Shown here in pieces: positions 45,093-60,000 of a DNA stretch of 64,000 nt (position 1 is the stretch's first letter; every line of letters begins with the position of its first letter). Source of the DNA: Beta vulgaris subsp. vulgaris (taxonomy: Eukaryota; Streptophyta; Magnoliopsida; Caryophyllales; Amaranthaceae). Below the pieces are notes generated by a model. It was not told the origin of the DNA. It was given only the letters and a program-made list of their open reading frames with translations, and ran no database searches. Both the position numbers and the translations under genes were made by a program. The stretch is from positions 62,834,806 through 62,898,805 of the forward strand of contig NC_079202.1 in NCBI RefSeq assembly GCF_026745355.1. Reading direction: 5' to 3'.

Positions 45093-48000
45093 TCAAGATA
45101 GTTTAAGTGTACCATTTACGTCGATTGTGTTTGTATCAGCTTCCTGACACATACAATCAGGCATGGGGAATGTGTAGAGTGATGCCGTAAGCTTTTTCAT
45201 CTCGCGACCCTTTGAATCACTACGGTAGAGCATATCTTGCATCTGGTATATAAAAGTTTCCCATCTGCATTAACAAATTAAGTATCATGTAAGCAAGCTA
45301 AGTTTAAATCATCATGTGATTACTGTAACATATTAAGTTTCATGTAAGTTGCAAGCGAAGTAAATAGGTTCCTGTTTTTTAAAATTACAAAAGAACACTG
45401 AGACAGTTCTGATTTGGTGTCTTAATGCAATGTCGCTCAATCCGAGCACAGATCTACTTAAACTTCATCGGCTCAACTATTATGCAACTGCAAAGCATGA
45501 TTTACTGTTTTCATACAGTTTACACCCTGTTCTCTTAATCGTAAATCATAATACAGCAAATATCACTTTTAATCAGTAAAACTTAGTGCGGGTCAATAGA
45601 AATCAGTAACTTTATATAGCCAAATATATATTTGACAGTAAAAAACATTGGTTAAGAATAAGTTCAATAAGCAAAATTAGTGTCACTTGATTCGAAGAGA
45701 AAAAAACTTGAACTTGCTTCAGAAATCAATTTTCATCTTCACCTCACTTCTTTGTTATTTAACATCAAATGCAGAACGTAGTTGCATCTTATCCTCTTAA
45801 CAACAATAGACTCTTCTCACTTCCTATACATATCCAATATATTACCTTCTCGTAAACTCCACCATAAATAGATGTAATTCTGACTGCCCAGAGCTAACAA
45901 GGATCGTGAAAGATAACCAAGGAAATGCAATTACCTAACATCGGGATTGTCAAATAATAGAGCTAGTTTCTTTTTGTCAGGTATGATTGTCTTTGAATGC
46001 CCTCCATATATATAACGTCGATGACCCATTAGAAAGTGGGGAAAGTTTCCACCTTGGGTAGTGACGAACACTTCACCATGAAGACAAACCGTATAATCAA
46101 GGGCTGCCAACCGAGAAGAGTGGCCCTGCAATAAATTTAGTCAAGCCGTCTGCATAGATATCCTTATATAGATATACTTCTATACCAGCACCATGATAGT
46201 ATGTATATACCTGAAATGGGGCAAGTTCTTCTGGGGTTGCTAAAGTATCCTTCGTCTCCAAAAGTGGAAAAAGCTTTCTAAGAGGTGCCATGTACTTCTC
46301 AGCTTTATAAATTACCCCAGCAGCAACATACACTAATGTGGAATTGTCAAAACCCATGCCTCTAAGCAGCATTCCTACCTGAAAAAAATTAGAGTAATCA
46401 CCTAATAAATATGGGAAACAAGGCCCACGAGGAAGAGAAAGTGGGAGAAGGATGGACAACCGCATAGATGATAACTCAAGAAGTCGGTAGAGAAATTAAA
46501 GAGGGGGGGAAAGAAGCATCTACTTTATGCATTGTTGGTTTAGAGATGGACAGAAAAGGAAATGCGTTAAATACTTGAAGCAACATCAGTCTTTTGTCAC
46601 CAAGCTGTTTCATACCTCTAACGGAGTTAGTGGGCACTTTCCATCCCTCCTGATTGCACCAGGCCTTATGACTCGACCCCTTCTACGAAATTTTCCTCTC
46701 CAACCTTTTTCTCTAGCAATATCCATTTCCTGCTTTTCCTCCTCTCCTCCATCATATATACAGCAGGAAAATGCAACCATGTCCTGGAAGAAGATAGCTT
46801 TCAAGATCGTGCATATACGACAAAAATGCAGCCTGACATGTTTTAGGCATTACTTTTCCTTACTGAAGTAAATGAGAGACATTGTTTAACCTCTTATCTT
46901 CTACACACCTTTTCAAAGCGTAGATGCACTGAAACATACTTCCCCCCACTACTTAAGCTTTTCTGAACCATTCTTTGAACCATGACTTCTGCAAGTGATC
47001 GTATAGGCTGAGAAAATCGCAGGGCTTCAAAATTTGCCAAGCATCGTAGCCCTTGCACCTCTGGGGGTACTGTGTTAGCCAATCTATTTGAAAATGGTGC
47101 TACACGCACAGCCCTAAAAAGTAGGACAAGAATTGAGGCATATGGGACTATAATAAACCAATGTTGTGCATAGAGCATAAGAGGCCAATGTACTAGAGTG
47201 AATCCATACCCCAATGCCAACAGTCTTGGAAGTACTTTCTGTAGGTAATATGATGGACTCGACCAAGCTTTTAATCTCAAGTTCACAATGCTGCTAATAT
47301 TATGGTTATACCGCTGGAGAACATCTTCTGGGAGCTGCCTTACTACATTCACCTTATTTCTAAGAGCATATATGAAGAAATCTTCATCAAATATGTCACC
47401 GAATTTACTGCAACAAAATAAAAGAAAATAGAAATACATGAGCATTGAAGATAATATATCCCAAAGTCATTCCTACAAAAAAAGATAATCTCATACATAA
47501 AGCACATAGCCCTCCTGTCAACTTGTCAAGACACTAAGACAGCCAAGCACAATGAATATTCTAAAACGTCCACATACAATGAAGATCAACTGCAGGTAGA
47601 CGGCCTAAATCTATTAAGTCCAGTGCAACAACAAACCTAGAAACCTAGGCAGCAATTCCATTCAAATAATAATTTGACAAATATTATCAGTTACTATTGC
47701 AGCACAATTATCATAAAGTAGACATTTTATGAGCAACTCAATGAATAGATATTTGATGCTCATTGAGAATGGTTATCCAGCATATCGAATGAAGTTCTCT
47801 AAACACATTGTGCTTCAGCCCTTATCACTTTCATCATTTTTTGAGGTATGGGGGAGCAAACAAGTGTAGCTTGTATTGAAATAGATAGTATTGTCTGATA
47901 CAAACGATATTACTTTTTTCTTCTGAATGTTGGTCCAAGTACACTCTTTCTTCTTGAGACCTTAATAAGAGCATCCAGTTTAGTCCTCTCAAATAGTTCA

Positions 48001-51000
48001 TCTCACTAGTGTCACCTTAACAGACAGTGGAAAAAAGTACCTTTCTTCTGAGAATTGGTCCTCCAACGACACCCTTTCCTCTTCAAAGCATAAGCTAAGC
48101 ATCCGAGAATATAACTAGTTAAGGAGTTAAAAGTCCTTCAACTCACTAATTTCACCTCAATGACATGAAATTACAGCTTGAATGCATCCTCAAATTCCAA
48201 TAAAATTCTAGTATGAGCTGGTCAGCCATCATAAAAACTAAAACTATCCTAGGGTTGAGTTCTAGCTAATGCTTCACATATGAAGTCACGCATACCAACA
48301 CATTAGCTTTAATAAGAAAAATGATGAGAGTCCGAGACCTAGAAATGGCAACAAAATTTTCATTATTAAAAATTTGTGCATTAAAGTGGTACCTGGAATC
48401 TCTCCAAACGCTATTTAGATGAAATATTGGAATAACAAGGGTAGCATTCAACAGCCCTGCCACAGCCACTGCATCGCATATCTGAATTTTGAAAATAACT
48501 AAAACTTCATAAGCAATATCAAATTTCAGTCGCAGTTAATAATAGTGATGTTCCATTAATAACAAAACTGCTTTCTAGTAAAAAATGTTGCACCTACCAA
48601 GAATCCTTAAATGTGAAACATGTAAGACCATCCAAGCATTTTGCTCAATAAAATAACACCACACTACCTAATTAATAACATGCAGTAGACGAGAAATCAG
48701 ATGAAACAGGTCCGAGAGAGGAAATGTCTAAATGAAATTTCGCCACATGGTATAGGCCTTTGAATACCCTTCCCCACTGTTCCACCGCCAACCTCTCAGC
48801 TTCCCTTGAGGAATGTGTTCAACATTGTACTTCTTTCCTTCTTCATAATAGATTCATGGGATCTCTTAATTTAGGATAAGTATAATGGGGTCAGGCTAGG
48901 CCACCTCTTTTAGGAACACAAGCCTAGCCCCAAAAAAACACCCCACCCCCCAACCCTTCCTCTCGTGGAGAAGCGAACTTTTGTACCAAGGGTGGAAGGC
49001 AGGAGATCTCACCATTCCTTTTTCATAGTACATTCGTGGACTTTAAGATGTAGGCAATAAAAGTCCAACATTTGGTATTGCCTAAAGCCCTAGATCATAA
49101 CAGCTTGAAAACTTGCTGTACTTTTCCCTTTATTTTCTGTGGAGAAAAAAGTGAGCTACAACACTCATATGACCCTAGGTCAGGTGAACCATATAGTGAC
49201 CTCGAAATCCAAAGAGACCACCATACCATGTTCATGGAAATTTCAAATGTGATGTCCAAAAAGGGTCTCCAAATCATGACTCACGAGTCACGACTTTTAG
49301 GCCTTTACTGTATATGCAGTCATCTATGGTCTAGGTGTCCATTGTGCAAAGCAAGAAGGCGTCCTAATTTTTATAGTAATTTTCAGCCAAGGGTTATAGC
49401 CTTTAATAAGGGCCTTGCCGAAATGGATTCAGGCCCATATGTATTTTTTACTCAGATAGGTAATATGTTACTTAGACAACCTAAGAAAGCTTCTCTCAGG
49501 TTTCTAAAAAAAGTCACATCAATCCTACAAGGGTCTAATAGGGGAGTTGTAGCCTTCAAATCTAGGTTTCACGAACTTGTAAAGTAACTGTTCCAATGGA
49601 CCCTATCTCGATAATTTTGGATCTAAAGTTTTGAAGAAGCTGAAAATATTTCCTAAAAAATCCATCAAAAAATTTAATGCCTGAAAGTCTCTCTAACATG
49701 ATTTATGGTCAATGCCATGGTGGATCTAGTGTTGTCTACAGTCTTGCAAGCCATTAAATAACCAAAAAGAAAAAAAAACCTTGCTCTTCCATCAATCTCA
49801 AGTTCCATCTTTCCTTTTGATGTTATGGTGCAAGTATGTACGGAAAATTTGTTGTGGTCCAATTTTGAATCCAACACATTCATTGACTTCGTCCAAAATC
49901 GAATTAGCATGAATTATATCCTTCAAATTTTAAAGATTTGGGGTGCATCATCATATGTAGTTAGTGGCGGAGCCGGCTAGGGGCATGGGGGTGCATGTGC
50001 ACTCCCAAAATAGAAGAAATAAATTCACCAAGTCCTCTGCACGGCACGCACTGCCTTTGTGCGGAACGCATAGACTTGTTGTTTTCTCGAATATTTTTAG
50101 CCTCTAGCAATGGCAACAGTTAATTAATGTTCTTTCTTTTTCTTTTTTTTGTACTTTATCTAAATAGCTAATAAGAAGCTTTTAACTAAGGTAGAAAAGA
50201 TATTACCAAAATGTTACCATTTAAATCAGTACAAAATATTAATCAATGTTTTGATTATTTTATAGGATTTTTTTTTGTCAAAAACCACCTTATAAAACAT
50301 GCAATTTGTGAGAAACCACCTTTTGTAACTTTTTTTTTGCGAAAACAAACAAATTTTTTTTTGCGAGAACAAACCTTATGCCTTATTGCGATCATCGATC
50401 CAAGGTTCCGGCATTAACCACGTCATGTGCAAGGCAAGTGACTTTTTAAACCCAACATGAACCTTGGATTAATGATCGGAAGAAGACATAAGGTTTGTTC
50501 TCACAAGAAATTTTTTGTTTAAGGTTTGTTTTCGCAAAAAAAAATTATATAAGGTGGTTTCTCACAAATTTCATATTTTATAGGGTGGTTTTTGACAAAA
50601 TATCCTATTTTATATATAGTTTTTATATAATTTTTAACAAAAATATAAGTTCTTGCCGAATCTATATCGTACCCGCTTTCTAAAATCTTGATGTTGGCGT
50701 TTTTCGTCCCCGTATCTTTCTCGATGCTACATAATCTACAATCGTGCACCCCCGAATTGAAAATCCTAGCTCCGCCAGTGTCTATAGTCTAACGATGGCT
50801 AATACAGAAATTACCAAACCCATAACGATGCTTTGAAGGATGATGGCTTCCCTTTAATTTTCTTCGAGAATTTCCATCAAAACCAAGCCCACCTCACAAG
50901 CATGAGTTATATACATTTAAAACCGGCTATGCTAATATAAAATTCCGGCAAACCATAATGGAGGTTGGAAGTTTTTATGTTAGTCGAGTTCTTCACTTCA

Positions 51001-54000
51001 ACGGTTCAACCTGCACTCATGTCTCGACAACTAACACTTCTTTGGACTGCTGGCCAGTGCAAAATATTAGTAAAATGCTTGACTCTGACATTTGGACACA
51101 TACTTATGAGTCGTACTGGACACTAATAGCCAAAACTGAGCAACATAAGCCACAAATATGTCCTGCAATTGGGTAATTACACAAGCACAAACTATAACCT
51201 TCTCTAAGAGCAAGCAGTCTTAGCAGCATAAAAGGCTCTAGTAGCAATGTCATGACCCAAGGGAGCTTCTTAATACTTTTCAGGTGACTTTGGGTCAAGT
51301 TGGATTTCTTCAGGTGACTTCGGGTCAAGCTTCATCTACCTTGCAAGGGAAGCAGTGGAAGATAACCTTAGAAAATCACCTAAAAGACAAACAGACTGGC
51401 CGAAAGGGCTTTTCCACCAGAACAAGTCTCTGAAAAATGAATTATGGCATGCTGACATGGGGTATGTTAATTTGACTCTTCGTTTTGTCTTACGTACTCA
51501 TATTGAACACTCATCACTTCAACAAGGATATGAAGTTCTTACCCGACAATTTAATGATCATCCAAAGTTCCAGCACATCTTGAATCTACATTTCCAGCTC
51601 CAAATATCACTATATACAAATGACTCTTAACATGAGGTTGGGAATGAAGGACTTTTTGAATAAGCAGGATAGAGAATTCCTTCCTATAGCCTTTTCAGAT
51701 TCTAGTCAACATGGTGTTGGTACTCCACAATTTCACCCCTTGTATGTGCTTCCTTATTATCTTTATGCTCAAAATCTTCTTATCTTTCCTTATTCTATCC
51801 GCCTAAGTAATATTGTCTGTGTTTCTCATCTGCACTGCTACCACTAAATCTATTCTAATCCTAATTGTTTGCATTCAGAAAGTCTGTTCACAACAGCAAG
51901 GCTAAATACCTAATGATTTGTCCTCAGAAATTGATTTAAAAACAAGCAAAAATTTACTATTGTGTCATCGGGAAAACTTTGCTGACAACTGAAGTATTTC
52001 AAGGAAAAGTGCATCCTGGAGAATTCTTTTTCCAGCTAAAACACCATATCTTCTATGAACAAGTTGCTTTAAGGCAAAAAAAATTCAGTGTTTACCAATG
52101 CACTAACCTATCAAATATGTCCTATCAAATTTCTCCGTACAGCATTTTACAGATCACCATTTACCTTCATTGCTCTAATGAGCAAACTTATGTTTTAAGT
52201 AGAAATTCAAATTTGATTAATGGAAAATTACAAAGGTAAACAGACGTACTGAGAGGCGTTGCTGATTAAGTCCACCATTTGCTTCAATTATGAAGTATCC
52301 ATTAGACTTGGGCAATTCTGAAAGGGGATGCGGACAGGAGATCAGGACTCAAAATCAAAAGACAAACAAGAAGAAAATACTATATACTTCGTACTATATA
52401 AGTTAAGGATGTCTCATGTTGCTTAAGGACACTGCTTAACTGATTAGTGATAGTAAATAGACAACAGAAGTTTTTCAATAGAGCAAAAGGCTGCACTTAG
52501 GCATGTTATTTTGTTTCACTTAATTTCAGTGACCAACATTGATGTGGATCATGTACTGTTTCATTTCATGCTAATGACATATATTCTAGGTAGATACCAC
52601 TACGTCGATAGGAAGAACGAGCAAAGCATAAAACTTAGCCCCACGAGGACAATGAAAGCCAAACCTGTTTCAACAGCACTGTTATTTATGCAGGGTTTCC
52701 AGCCTCGTTGATATCTTGTAGGCCACACTGTTGTCAACTGCACATAATTGACATAGAAGCTCAAATATAAGAAATGCATCAGAGACAAGAATCAAGGGCC
52801 TCAAAAAACATATTTGAATATGCTGAATGGTGAACAATTATTTTTCACCTATGACACTACTTTATCTAAGTCACTCGATCAAAATAAAGAACCAGGAAAA
52901 GGGGACATGAAAGGTACTATGCAGTATACACTGCTCATTCCGAAATTGTTATGTACAATTGAAACCCTTTAAGGAGTCACATTACATCATACCCTCCAGG
53001 CTGAAAGGGGTAATCTGATATGCACTCCACTGCATTGCTTATACAATCCCCCTTCCCCCCACCCCCCACCCCACAAAAAATAAAATAAAAAAGAAGCTAA
53101 AGAACGAACTCGATAGTCAATTCATTCAGCTTAACTATATTGATTGTATCAGAAACTTCAATTCTTTTTCTGGAAACGCATAAGAAGAAGATAGATACCG
53201 TATTTTCAAGGTTAGCTGTTCAGTTCACAACCCACAACCCAAAAAGACCACTAATTGAACTCAATGGAAAACGCTCAGCTCATTAATCCCTACTTTGGCT
53301 AATCAAGAGACTGCAGCGATCAAAATATGAGCCAAGTACTTATTTCAGTCACTATCCTTTTATAACTATTAGAATTATTTGGTGGACTTGATGCTTCACT
53401 CCCCCATCCAACAGGTAACCATTGGAGCAACAGCACTGTAGTCTTTTTGATACTTGACCTTAGATCTGTTTTTTGTAGTATGGATAGAAGATGCTATAAG
53501 CCTCCAACTGCCGGAAAAAGATTTACTTTTCCTGCATGGGTTGTGATCTACAGACTACAATCTTTACAACGGATCTGGCAAAGCCATGAATATCTTTAAG
53601 TGTATTCCTTTTTTGGAGGACTGGTGCAGACTTAATCTTTTTAAGTCCTTCCTATGAGTATCAAAAAAATGAACAGAATAGAAAACCCAGTAGCATAGAT
53701 TTTGTTTTCTCAACCCCCCCCCCCCCCCCCCACAAAAAAAAACCCCAAAGATACTTATTTGATGACATATACGATGCCTTTTAGTAATCTCAGAAAAAAT
53801 TATGGAACTTCAGTTGCAAGTCAAATATTTTGTCTATGAAAACATTTAGTATGACAGAACTCCAAGAAACTGTTGAAAAACTCACAAGTAATAGAGCACA
53901 CTTGGAGAAGATTAATATGAAATAGACTATGCACCCAAGAAACCACCACTACCATTTCCAATCATATACTCCAAAGCCCTGCACCCTTATGTTTTGGACC

Positions 54001-57000
54001 AAAGAATGGCCATGTCTTACATCTGGATTCATGGAACGATACACCCATATCTGGCACTAATAGCCAAGTCTAAGTAACATACAGGGAAAGTTGCAATATT
54101 TCAGTCTTAAGATGTAAATGTTCCGCTATATGTCAGTAAAGATCACGGATCACCAGTGTTCACCGAGATCATCATCATCATCATTATCCCAGTGTCTCTA
54201 AACAAATTCCTGCTCTAAGTTCCGTATACATGGTCCAATGTGCATAGAGTTTCTTTCTTGTTAGATCATGACCTGATATGCAATAATTGTCTACTATTCA
54301 CAATATATTAGAAGTGTGTGCGGTTCATGAATCCAATAACCAAACACAGTAAGTGAAAAGTGAAAACTATGTTGAAAATGGACAAAGTCGCCACTAGAAC
54401 AAACAACAAAATGCACAAAACTACTTGATAATTGTTTGACAATACGACTGATATATGTTAAATATATACTTGTAATTCCCTTCCTTTTCTGTTACAGTTA
54501 GTTGTAACTAACTTTGATGAGTCAGCAAGACCCTCAAGACCCTCTTGTATAAATGTTACTTTTCATTCATTGTAGCAGTTAGTCATTTTCATTCTCTCAA
54601 TAATAGAACAATGATTTTCTCTCTCTACAATTCTCTCTATTTTCTGAGCTAAGTTCCAGATTGTAACATGGTATCAGAGCTCTCCTGATTCTTGAACTAA
54701 TTCAGTCAGTATTCCGCAAAATCTTAATCATCATCGATTCAGTTCAAATTAAATGGAATCTGAAATTTCTGCAATTATTCAAAATTACAAATCAGTAAGC
54801 ATTTCTTGAGCTGAAATCGGGAACTGTAAGTCTAAATCAAATTTCTCGATTCTGATTTTCTTGTTTGTAACTCTGAATTCATTTTTGAATCATCAAATTT
54901 TCATTATCTGAAGTTGTTAAATGTTGTGAGTTCAAAATCATTCAAGTTCATCTGTTATTCTCATATATTTCTGCATATCTTTCTTGAAATCTACAAATCT
55001 TGAATCCTTAGTTAATTTCATTTCATTCTCTCTATCAAAATTTCATCTGATTTCTTCAATTTATGGTTGAATCAATTTCTCCACTCATCAATATGGCTGA
55101 GGTTAATGAATCTAACAATCCTCAGAATAGATTCACTTTAGATCCAGCACAAGATCCTTCCTCACCATACTACATTCATCCTAGTGATTCTCAATATAGA
55201 CTAGTTCCTACACCCTTCTCTGGAAGTGGTTACAATGACTGGAAACGCTCAGTAATCATAGGACTATAAGCAAAAAATAAACTAGGTTTCATAGATGGTT
55301 CCATCACCAAACCAAGTACAGATTCCTCATTGTTCAAAGCCTGGAGTAGATGCAACAGTACTCTTATCTCTTGGTTAATTCAAGTTCTGGATGTCACTAT
55401 TGCTAGAAGTATTCTGTACTTTGATTTAGCCAGGGAAATATGGTTAAACTTAGAAGAACGCTTTGGTCAGACTTCTGGTACACAAGTTTATGGTATACAA
55501 CAACAGATAGCAGAATTGGAACAAGGTAATATGAGCTTGTCTGCTTTCTACACTCAACTCAAAATGTTGTGGGATGAACTTGATGCTCACAATCCATTAC
55601 CTGTGTGCACTTGCAATAATTGCACTTGTGATGTGACAAGAAAGATGCTTAAAGTGCAGGAAGAACAAAGGCTCACTTTGTTTCTCATGAAACTTAAAGA
55701 AGATTTTAAGCAAGTCAGGGGTACTATATTGATGCAACAACCATTGCCTCACATCTCACATGCATATAGGTTGCTTATGCAAGAAGAGAAACACAAAGAA
55801 GTGTATAATGCTGTGCACAATTCTTCTGATACTATGGCTTTCAATGCTACTAATACTAGTTACAGTAAGAAAAGATTTTATGATAACAGATCTAATACTG
55901 GAGATAGATCTTTTCAGTCAAGAACTTATTCAGGAAAAAGGCCCTTTTGTGACTACTGTAAGATGCTAGGTCACATAAAGGACAAATGCTACAAGCTACA
56001 TGGTTATCCAAAAGATGATTGGAAGGGTAAAAGAATTGCTGCTACAGCTCAAATAGAAGAAACTGAAGAATTACCATCACCTGATTTGAATACACCTATT
56101 ACCACTGCTCAATACAACCAGATTCTGGCTCTCATTGGCAAACCACCCACTGAAAATTCTGATCTCTCTCACACTGCCCTCCTAGCAGATATATCTTGTT
56201 TTTTCTCTTTCAATAATTCTGTCTGGATTATTGACAGTGGGGCTACAGATCATATGTGTCATGATCTTAGTCTGTTTTCTAATATCCAAAATGTTATCTC
56301 TCATAACAATATCACTATACCAGATGGTTCCACTATGCAAGTTCACCACAAAGGCATAGTATCTTTAGGCAAATACATCACATTACAAAACGTTTTACAT
56401 GTTCCCAATTTCAAATTCAATCTTATATCTGTTCCCATGCTATGTAGAGACATGAATTGCCATATTTATTTCTCACATAATGCATGTTATATTCAGGTCC
56501 CTTCACTGAAGCAGCCACTGCTTCTTGGTGAAATCAAACATGGGTTATATTGCCTGGGTGATCAGCATCTTGTTTCTACTGATCCTGTTGTTCCCTTCTC
56601 TACTCATCATCCTACTGCTTGTCTTACTGCTGTTGACAAAGCCAAGTTATGGCACCTTAGACTAGGGCATTTACCTTTTGTTCATATTAATAAAGTTTGT
56701 CCTGATGTTAATGTCCATGAATATCTTGAAAATTGTATGTGCCAAGTTTGTCATTATGCTAGACAAACTAGATTACCTTTTTCTATCAGTTCAATAAAAA
56801 CTACTAAACCATTTCAACTCGTTCATTTGGATATTTGGGGACCATATAAGATCCCTACTCATTCTGGTTGCAATATCTTTCTTACACTTGTTGATGATTA
56901 TACTAGAATGACTTGGGTCTTCCTCATGAAACACAAATCTAATGTTGTTCAAGTATTTGCTGATTTTTATGTGTTTATTAATACACAATTCCAAACTTCT

Positions 57001-60000
57001 ATCATTTCTGTGAGGTCTGACAATGCTATGGAGCTGTGTGAGGGAGATTTGAAGAAGTTTTTCACTAAACATGGTATACTTCATCAAACAAGTTGCACTG
57101 AAACATCTCAACAGAATGGGGTTGTGGAACGCAAACACAGGCATCTTCTTGAAACTGCCAGGGCATTATTTTTTCAGTCCAAAGTTCCTGCTCAATATTG
57201 GGGTGAATGCATTCTTTGTGCAGCTCATTTAATCAATAGAATGCCCCTACAGAGTCTTTCTTTCATCAGCCCTTTTCAGAGGTTATTTGGGAGTCAGCCT
57301 GATATTTCTTCCTTCAGAGTGTTTGGCTGCCTATGTTTCTGTTCTACATTGAAGCAAGGGAGATCTAAGTTCGATGCTAGAGCGGCTCCTTGTATTTTCT
57401 TGGGTTATTCACTCACACAAAAGGGTTACAAAGTTCTAAACTTGGTCACCAACAAGTTTATTGTCTCCAGGGACATTACATTCTATGAAAGGCACTTTCC
57501 CTTTCACTTCTCTTCTTCCTCTCCTCAGTCTTCTCCTTCTCCTTCTTCATCTATATTTCTTCCCCTCTCTACTCCACTACAACCCTTTCAAGATTATGAT
57601 ATTCCTGACATCTTTCATACATCTAATACCCCTTCTCCTTCACCAATTCCTACCTCCACTCCTTCACAATCTGCTACTTCTAATTCTGATCCATACACCC
57701 CTTCTTCTTCCCCTTCTAGTTCTCCTTCTTCTCCTCCTTCTCTCCATGATCTTTCCATCTCTATCCCACACACTTCTCCTCCTCTTCCTCTGAGAAGATC
57801 CACCAGACAACATGTTCTTCCTAAACATCTTGATGATTTTGTTTGTTCACAAGTCAGTTCTACTGATCTTTCTTCTAAGGACCACTGGTGTAATCTTGTG
57901 TCCTATTCTACTATTTCTTCTCATCACACTGCCTTCTTTTCACATCTTTCTACATTCACAGAACTTGCTTCTTATTCTCAAGCTTCTCAGGACCCTAACT
58001 GGGTACTTGCTATGACTAAGGAACTACAAGCACTAGCTGCCAATGATACTTGGCTCCTTGTTGATCTTCCTAAAGGAAAGAAACCTATAGGCTCTAAATG
58101 GGTTTATAAGGTGAAGCTTAAGTCAGATGGGACCCTTGAGAGGTACAAGGCACGATTAGTTGCCAAAGGTTTTAATCAAAGAGAAGGCATCGATTTCCAA
58201 GAAACTTTCTCCCCTGTGATAAAAATGGCTACTGTTAGGTGTTTGCTTGCACTGGCAGCATATCACAAATGGGATATTTTCCAACTAGACATCAATAATG
58301 CATTTCTTCATGGCGATTTAGTTGAAGAAGTATTCATGAAAGTTCCTGAAGGTCTCCCTAACCCTGACAACAAGGTTTGTTTACTAAAAAAATCCCTTTA
58401 TGGCTTAAAACAAGCCTCTAGGCAATGGTTTGCCAAACTTGTGCATGAGCTCCTCTCTCAAGGCTTTACACAATCTTTGAATGATTATAGCCTTTTTCTG
58501 AAGCACAATAATGGCCTTCTTACATTGGCAGCAGTTTATGTCGATGATATTATATTGACAGGCAATGACCTTCCTAGCATTCATCAACTCAAAGCTCATT
58601 TACATACAACTTTCAGCATCAAAGATTTGGGGAAAATGCACTACTTTCTTGGCATTGAGATTACCTATCTTCCTACTGGGATTTGTATGTCTCAGAAGAA
58701 GTTCACTACTGAACTTATTACAAGTTCTAAGCTTACTGATCTTAGAACAGTAGCTACTCCTCTCCCTCTTAATTTGAAGCTGCAAGCAACTGAAGGGGAG
58801 TTGTATCATGACCCTGAATATTATAGGTGGCTTGTTGGGAAGTTAAACTTCCTCACTAATACAAGACCAGACCTTGCTTACACTGTTCAACACCTCAGCC
58901 AGTTTATGCAATCCCCTCGTCTCCCTCATGTGCAAGCTCTCCAACACACTCTCCGATATGTCAATGCTACAGCAGGTCATGGTATCCTCCTCAATGGCAC
59001 TGCCACTCCTGTCCTTCAAGCCTATTCAGACTCTGATTGGGGTGCTTGTCTGGATACTAGAAAGTCTGTTACTGGGTATTTGATGATGCTAGGGTCTTCT
59101 CCCATCAGTTGGAAGTCTAAGAAACAAGGCACCGTTTCAAAATCCTCTAGTGAAGCAGAATATCGGGCAATGGCATCTGCTGCTAGTGAGATCACCTGGC
59201 TGGTCAGACTTCTTCAGGAACTCGAGATTCCTAATATTACTCCTGTGGTCTTGCATTGTGACAATCAGAGTGCTATTCATATAGCCAAGAACCCCGTTTT
59301 TCATGAACGGACGAAACATATTGAACTCGATTGTCACTTTACCAGAGACAAGGTCTTAGAAGGGTTAATTCAGTTAACTTATCTTCCTACCACTAGTCAG
59401 CTTGCTGATGTCTTCACTAAGATCCTTCCCTCACATCAGTTTCAATCTTTGCTTGGCAAACTTGGTTTGGTTTCTCCACCCCAAGTTTGAGGGGGGATGT
59501 TAAATATATACTTGTAATTCCCTTCCTTTTCTGTTACAGTTAGTTGTAACTAACTTTGATGAGTCAGCAAGACCCTCAAGACCCTCTTGTATAAATGTTA
59601 CTTTTCATTCATTGTAGCAGTTAGTCATTTTCATTCTCTCAATAATAGAACAATGATTTTCTCTCTCTACAATTCTCTCTATTTTCTGAGCTAAGTTCCA
59701 GATTGTAACAATATATAAATGAGCAACGGTTAACATAGAACTCGTAGTACCAATCATAATAAAAATTTAGCAAACACATAATGGTAACTAGCTATACTTC
59801 TGCATACCGAACTTTACAATTCTTTGTCAATTTACCTGTCCACAATATCTTACCAAACTGAATACTAATACAAGCTCACCAAAAATCCAATGCAAGGCGT
59901 AAGTAGTACACATAACATATCCCCTTTAGTTGTTTACTTGGGTTTCCTATAAGCTGAAATGCCAACATATATTAGCTAATGTCCGAAACGTTCATATATT

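Larger units (their letters stand above)
48482..52249. other. Large third intron of the O-fucosyltransferase gene
   Basis: Holds a transposon pair (49963-50779 with 50265-50605 nested) and otherwise unassigned sequence. A plus-strand 171-codon frame at 49072-49587 is the longest unexplained one. It has no recognised domain and lies antisense to the host gene. Confidence 0.5.
54456..59710 (+). mobile_element. Complete Ty1/copia LTR retrotransposon
   Basis: A 5,255-bp element has 213-bp LTRs at 54456-54668 and 59498-59710 that I read as identical. Both begin TGTTA and end AACA. The 5-bp duplication ATATA lies at 54451-54455 and 59711-59715. A primer-binding site TGGTATCAGAGC (initiator Met tRNA type) directly follows the left LTR, and a purine tract GAGGGGGGA directly precedes the right one. 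Domain order gag, protease, integrase, RT, RNase H is copia type. It lies antisense in intron 1 of the O-fucosyltransferase gene. Confidence 0.97.

Noticed and set aside
46894..47445. Single 183-residue exon in the O-fucosyltransferase gene
   Set aside because: It reads through an in-frame intron (47114-47209). Splicing restores the conserved [13 protein letters not shown] junction.
55063..55269. Separate small gene upstream of the copia polyprotein
   Set aside because: It is in the same frame as gag-pol and shows the usual copia gag N-terminus; one stop codon separates them.
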